From a virus, in the IMG/VR virus record IMGVR_UViG_3300046660_000219, positions 1 to 64,000 of that record: a stretch of DNA of 64,000 nt; one strand, 5' to 3'. Made by a program: the position numbers and the translations under genes. Shown piece by piece: positions 61,125-64,000 of this stretch (position 1 is the first letter of the stretch; each line of letters begins with the position of its first letter). Under the pieces are notes generated by a model that saw only the letters and a program-made list of their open reading frames with translations, had not been told where the DNA came from and searched no databases.

Positions 61125-61511
61125 ATGGTAGCCTTAGAGAACCCGTTCCGCACAATCCGTCTTAGCGCCAAGCTAATGCGCCGTGAGGGTTACCACTACG
61201 TGCCAACCTATGCACATTGGTGTCCTGGCTGTGAAGAGCTGCATGATTATGCCGTAGATCAACCATTTCGTAACGGCGCGCGTTGGTCGTTTTCTGGACC
61301 TCCGGATAGACCTAGCTTTTCACCTTCCATGAACATCTCGATCGGTGAGCCTGTCGAAGAGCGCTGTCATTATTACCTGACTGTTGGTGTCTTACAATTC
61401 TGTCCCGATAGCACGCATGCTTTAGCCGGACAATCTGTGCCACTTCCCGATATCCCACAACATATTTGGCTACGCGCCGGTATTAACCTTTCTTCGGAGA
61501 CGTCAACATGA
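61125..61511 (+). CDS. Zinc-type protein of the DUF6527-like group, copy 2
   Basis: 128 residues. HWCPGCEELHDY, WSFSGPPDRPSFSPSM, CHYYLTVGVLQFCPDSTHAL, QSVPLPDIP: same plan as copy 1 at 58595. Overlaps the next tagged SGNH gene by 4 nt (ATGA). Confidence 0.65.
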   Translation: MVALENPFRTIRLSAKLMRREGYHYVPTYAHWCPGCEELHDYAVDQPFRNGARWSFSGPPDRPSFSPSMNISIGEPVEERCHYYLTVGVLQFCPDSTHALAGQSVPLPDIPQHIWLRAGINLSSETST

Positions 61512-62689
61512 CGACCGCTGTACTTAATGCTAATGATCTTGCTACGGCAGGCGGTCCGCGTCGCGTCATGCAAGTTGGTACTCGCTGCCAGATTCTGGGT
61601 ACGCCGGTGGCCTCAAAGAATAGTACCAACACGCTTACCCGTCACATCATTCCCATCGCCGCGCGCAACATTCAACTGGGTTATTGTAACTGGGCCGTCA
61701 CCTCAGTTAATAACACGCAAGGTGGCGAAACTGACGGCCCGGCGCAATACTCTCGAATGTCAGCAGGCTTCCTACCGGACTTTGCTGTAGCTAATGTTAT
61801 AGCCGCGCAATTCAGCGGTAAGACTACTCCGACGTTGGATGTTGGTGGTACTTTTATTTCTGATCCTATCGGTGTGTACATACCGGCCGGAACCGCTATT
61901 GGTGTTCGCAGCTCTATGGCTACGGCCACGGACGTTAACTGGTTCGGTGGTCTGACTACCGTTAGTGGTCTTACGGAGCGCACGGAATACGGTACGGTAG
62001 CCAGCCCGGTGACTGACAAGTCGCTCAGTGGTTCCATCGCTAATGGCCTTGGTGCTAGCTTCACGCCTACTCTTATTCTGGGTGTTCCTGTAAACCCATT
62101 GGCGCGCTCTGTTGCGATCATTGGCGACAGTATTCCCACGGGTACGGGCGACACGGCTGACGCCAGTACTGGCGCTATCGGTTATATCGAACGCGGCCTG
62201 ACCATGGCTGTACCTGCGTCTAAGTTTACTCGCGGTTCCGATCGCTTGAGTTATTGGGCGGTGCGTCGCTATTGCCGCATGTCTTTGATCACGAAGTATT
62301 TTACGGACGTGATCATCGAACTCGGTGTTAACGACTACCAATTGACGTTGTCTACCGCTTCGCAAATGCAGACCAACTTTATGGCTCTGCGTGATGAATT
62401 GCTTAGCGCCGGTATACGTGTTTGGGCGTGTACCGTTACGCCCGTTACCACGGGTACGGCTGGAGCCCAAACGCCAAGCACTTATGTGGCTGTACAGCAA
62501 GCCTATAACACTTGGTTACGCGCTGGTGTGGCTGGTGTAAGCGGGCTTATCGATGCTGCGCTTATAGCTGAAGGCGGTCTCAATACGGGTGTATGGGTGC
62601 AAGCTTATTTCGGTGATGGTACTCACCCTAATCAAGCTGGTTCTATTGCTATGTCGGCTGCACTTAACCCGGCTATGTTTGGATACTAA
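61508..62689 (+). CDS. SGNH-hydrolase adhesin with N-terminal tag
   Basis: 393 residues. Tag MTTAVLNANDLATAGG; VAIIGDSIPTGTGD; VIIELGVNDYQL; GDGTHPNQAGS. Last of the row; closest to the 59636 protein. The terminator at 62707 ends the transcription unit. Confidence 0.83.
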   Translation: MTTAVLNANDLATAGGPRRVMQVGTRCQILGTPVASKNSTNTLTRHIIPIAARNIQLGYCNWAVTSVNNTQGGETDGPAQYSRMSAGFLPDFAVANVIAAQFSGKTTPTLDVGGTFISDPIGVYIPAGTAIGVRSSMATATDVNWFGGLTTVSGLTERTEYGTVASPVTDKSLSGSIANGLGASFTPTLILGVPVNPLARSVAIIGDSIPTGTGDTADASTGAIGYIERGLTMAVPASKFTRGSDRLSYWAVRRYCRMSLITKYFTDVIIELGVNDYQLTLSTASQMQTNFMALRDELLSAGIRVWACTVTPVTTGTAGAQTPSTYVAVQQAYNTWLRAGVAGVSGLIDAALIAEGGLNTGVWVQAYFGDGTHPNQAGSIAMSAALNPAMFGY

Positions 62690-62706
62690 ACGCTAACTTT
62701 GGATTT

Positions 62707-62740
62707 AAGCCCGTCAGGCCTCGTGCTTGGCGGGCTTTTT
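62707..62740 (+). terminator. Rho-independent terminator (copy B)
   Basis: AAGCCCGTCA with TTGGCGGGCTT, then T-rich. Its first 28 nt are identical to the terminator at 28380. Confidence 0.9.
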
Positions 62741-62794
62741 AGTGCCTATACCGTAAGCTATAACGCAATTATGCCGAAAAGCTAACCGTATAAG

Positions 62795-62804
62795 TCTAAT
62801 TCAA
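62795..62804 (+). promoter_or_regulatory. Weak promoter-like box TCTAATTCAA
   Basis: Upstream of ATG 62863. A GCTAGC...GCTAGC stem-loop lies between. The box deviates at two or three positions. Confidence 0.3.
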
Positions 62805-62862
62805 TATAGCAAAGAACGCTAGCGGTATAGCTAGCCCGGTTAAACTCGCAAGGAGGCGGCTA

Positions 62863-64000
62863 ATGCCTAAGCCGAATAGCCTGCGTGGGAACGTGAACGC
62901 GGCCAATGGTCCCGCAGGCGCGCCGATGATCATTGGCGTCGCTTCGGGGGCTCGACCGCGAACCATTTCCACCGCCACCTATCAAGACGCAGTGGAAAAT
63001 CCTACTATTTCCCTGCGCACCAACCATTTCGGTATCGGCCAAGAGGTCGCTTCTCCGGTGGATGGTACGCCACTAACCCGCGTCGAAGAGCCGCAAGACG
63101 TCTCGGCCGCCGACCTTTTCGCCACTACGGCGAAAGTCGGTAGCTGTGAATTCTGCGCTACCGATCTTTACGCTGACAAACAAGTCGCGTCGCTGATCGA
63201 CGGCCATCAAGGCCACTGTGTGATGTGCGGTCACGGCGTCGCGTTCAAGGCGGAAACCAATCCGGTTACTGCTGAAACCCCTGCCGCCAATGTTGAAGCT
63301 ATCGAAACGGTACCCGGTGTTGCTCTCGCGAGCGATAACACTAACCGTTTCGCTTTCGACGACATGACCTTCGTTAACGAAGAGGGCGGCGAACCTAACC
63401 AAGAGGAAGCTGCCATGACGGATCGCGATAAGGACCGCGACGCTATCGTTTCGGCTCTTCGGCCGACTGTGATCGCATCCGATGCGAAGACCATGGACGG
63501 CGAGCCGGAAGGCGACGAAGACGAAGACGACACCGAAGAAGAGGACGAAGAACCGGAAGGCGAATCGTCTGAAGGTGGCGAAGAGAACACCGATGACGCT
63601 GCTGGCGATGCTTTCGCTGACGACGTTGAGAACGATGAAGAATCGGAAGGTGACGACGAAGGCGAAGACGACGATGACGAGGAAGAAAACGACGAGGAAG
63701 CTAATGCTAACCTCGACGCTCCTCCGGTTGTTGAACCTGTAGAACCTAGCGTTGACACGCCGCCTGCTGAAGTGGCTACCACGGAAGAGGCTCCGGCTCC
63801 TGTCGTGCCTACGGAAGTCATTGCGCAGCCTCCCGAGGCTGTTGCGGAACCTGTTACCGTTGTTGCTAACACGGAAGAACAGACGCCACCGGTTGAAGAG
63901 GCTCCTACGCCTACGCCGGATGCTACTGTTACGGCTGCTGACGTCGCCATCGATGATTATCAAGCCGTTGACATCAATACCGTTGATCTGACGAGCGCGG
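62863..64000 (+). CDS. Acidic protein with double CxxC, continues beyond window
   Basis: At least 379 residues from ATG 62863 with a strong AGGAGG. A basic Pro/Gly start (MPKPNSLRGN) is followed by CEFC...HCVMC (two CxxC about 25 apart, a zinc-ribbon layout). Then comes a ~90-residue Asp/Glu/Gly run (DEDEDDTEEEDEEPEGE) and a Pro/Thr/Val/Glu linker running to the edge. Such acidic regions in head-gene clusters can be scaffolds, but no scaffold or capsid domain is visible in the part seen. Confidence 0.72.
   Translation, partial: MPKPNSLRGNVNAANGPAGAPMIIGVASGARPRTISTATYQDAVENPTISLRTNHFGIGQEVASPVDGTPLTRVEEPQDVSAADLFATTAKVGSCEFCATDLYADKQVASLIDGHQGHCVMCGHGVAFKAETNPVTAETPAANVEAIETVPGVALASDNTNRFAFDDMTFVNEEGGEPNQEEAAMTDRDKDRDAIVSALRPTVIASDAKTMDGEPEGDEDEDDTEEEDEEPEGESSEGGEENTDDAAGDAFADDVENDEESEGDDEGEDDDDEEENDEEANANLDAPPVVEPVEPSVDTPPAEVATTEEAPAPVVPTEVIAQPPEAVAEPVTVVANTEEQTPPVEEAPTPTPDATVTAADVAIDDYQAVDINTVDLTSA

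Noticed and set aside
63073-63963. 296-residue minus-strand frame at the right edge
   Set aside because: Phe/Val/Arg mirror of the acidic plus-strand gene, which has an AGGAGG start.

Overview
The window looks like an internal piece of a large tailed dsDNA phage (Caudoviricetes, probably jumbo-class). Genes are tightly packed, often with 4-14 nt start/stop overlaps. It carries phage replication and recombination genes, a portal, a prohead-protease-like protein and a long run of adhesin-type genes. I recognised no rRNA, tRNA, CRISPR array, insertion sequence or host housekeeping block. The host cannot be read directly. Two Lys/Ala/Pro-rich histone-H1-like proteins and a GcrA-C-terminus-like zinc protein point to a proteobacterial host, but that is only an inference. 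Both ends of the window cut through genes.

Layout. 1-7836 is transcribed leftward: a gp46/SbcC-type ATPase (cut by the left edge), an AAA+ clamp-loader-like ATPase, an acidic coiled-coil protein, two degenerate HNH-fold proteins, an H1-like protein with an AT-hook, and a structural-type protein with two Cys clusters. 7840-7990 is a divergent promoter region. Everything to its right is rightward. 7992-10200 holds a RuvC-like resolvase, a nucleotidyltransferase-fold protein and a C39-like cysteine peptidase. 10240-11160 is non-coding, very G-poor, and ends where GC skew flips sign: a candidate replication origin. The next gene (11324-12196) has HUH-like features. 12210-19474 is an accessory block of small unknown genes, including a tandem array of five diverged paralogues, a short lipoprotein with a possible frameshift, and a GcrA-like protein. 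19608-25967 holds a second H1-like protein, the gp47/SbcD nuclease, a DnaG-like primase and a 1053-residue protein with an N-terminal SprT metalloprotease domain. 26309-35535 is mostly unrecognised, with membrane, HNH and GNAT-like genes. 35564-41467 is one 1967-residue SF2/SNF2-type helicase. 42588-64000 has the portal, adhesins, an amino-MTase-like protein, an NAD-dependent ligase, the prohead-protease-like protein and an acidic protein running off the right edge.

Most unusual items. (1) A highly structured intergenic RNA candidate (28114-28345) with its own promoter-like box and terminator. (2) A row of SGNH-hydrolase proteins whose unrelated bodies share a ~16-residue N-terminal tag, interleaved with small duplicated genes. 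(3) An intergenic box, consensus GCTAATTTA, on both strands and always oriented with the downstream gene, usually followed by a stem-loop: the likely phage promoter. (4) A heptamer family, AAWGGTA/AATAGTA and complements, far more frequent than chance in coding and intergenic DNA. (5) The skew flip at about 11.0 kb.

How the genes fit together: gp46/gp47, clamp-loader-like ATPase, primase, resolvase, ligase and helicase form a replication/recombination set. The H1-like proteins would coat DNA. The SGNH array would supply surface-polysaccharide recognition or de-acetylation at the virion tip.
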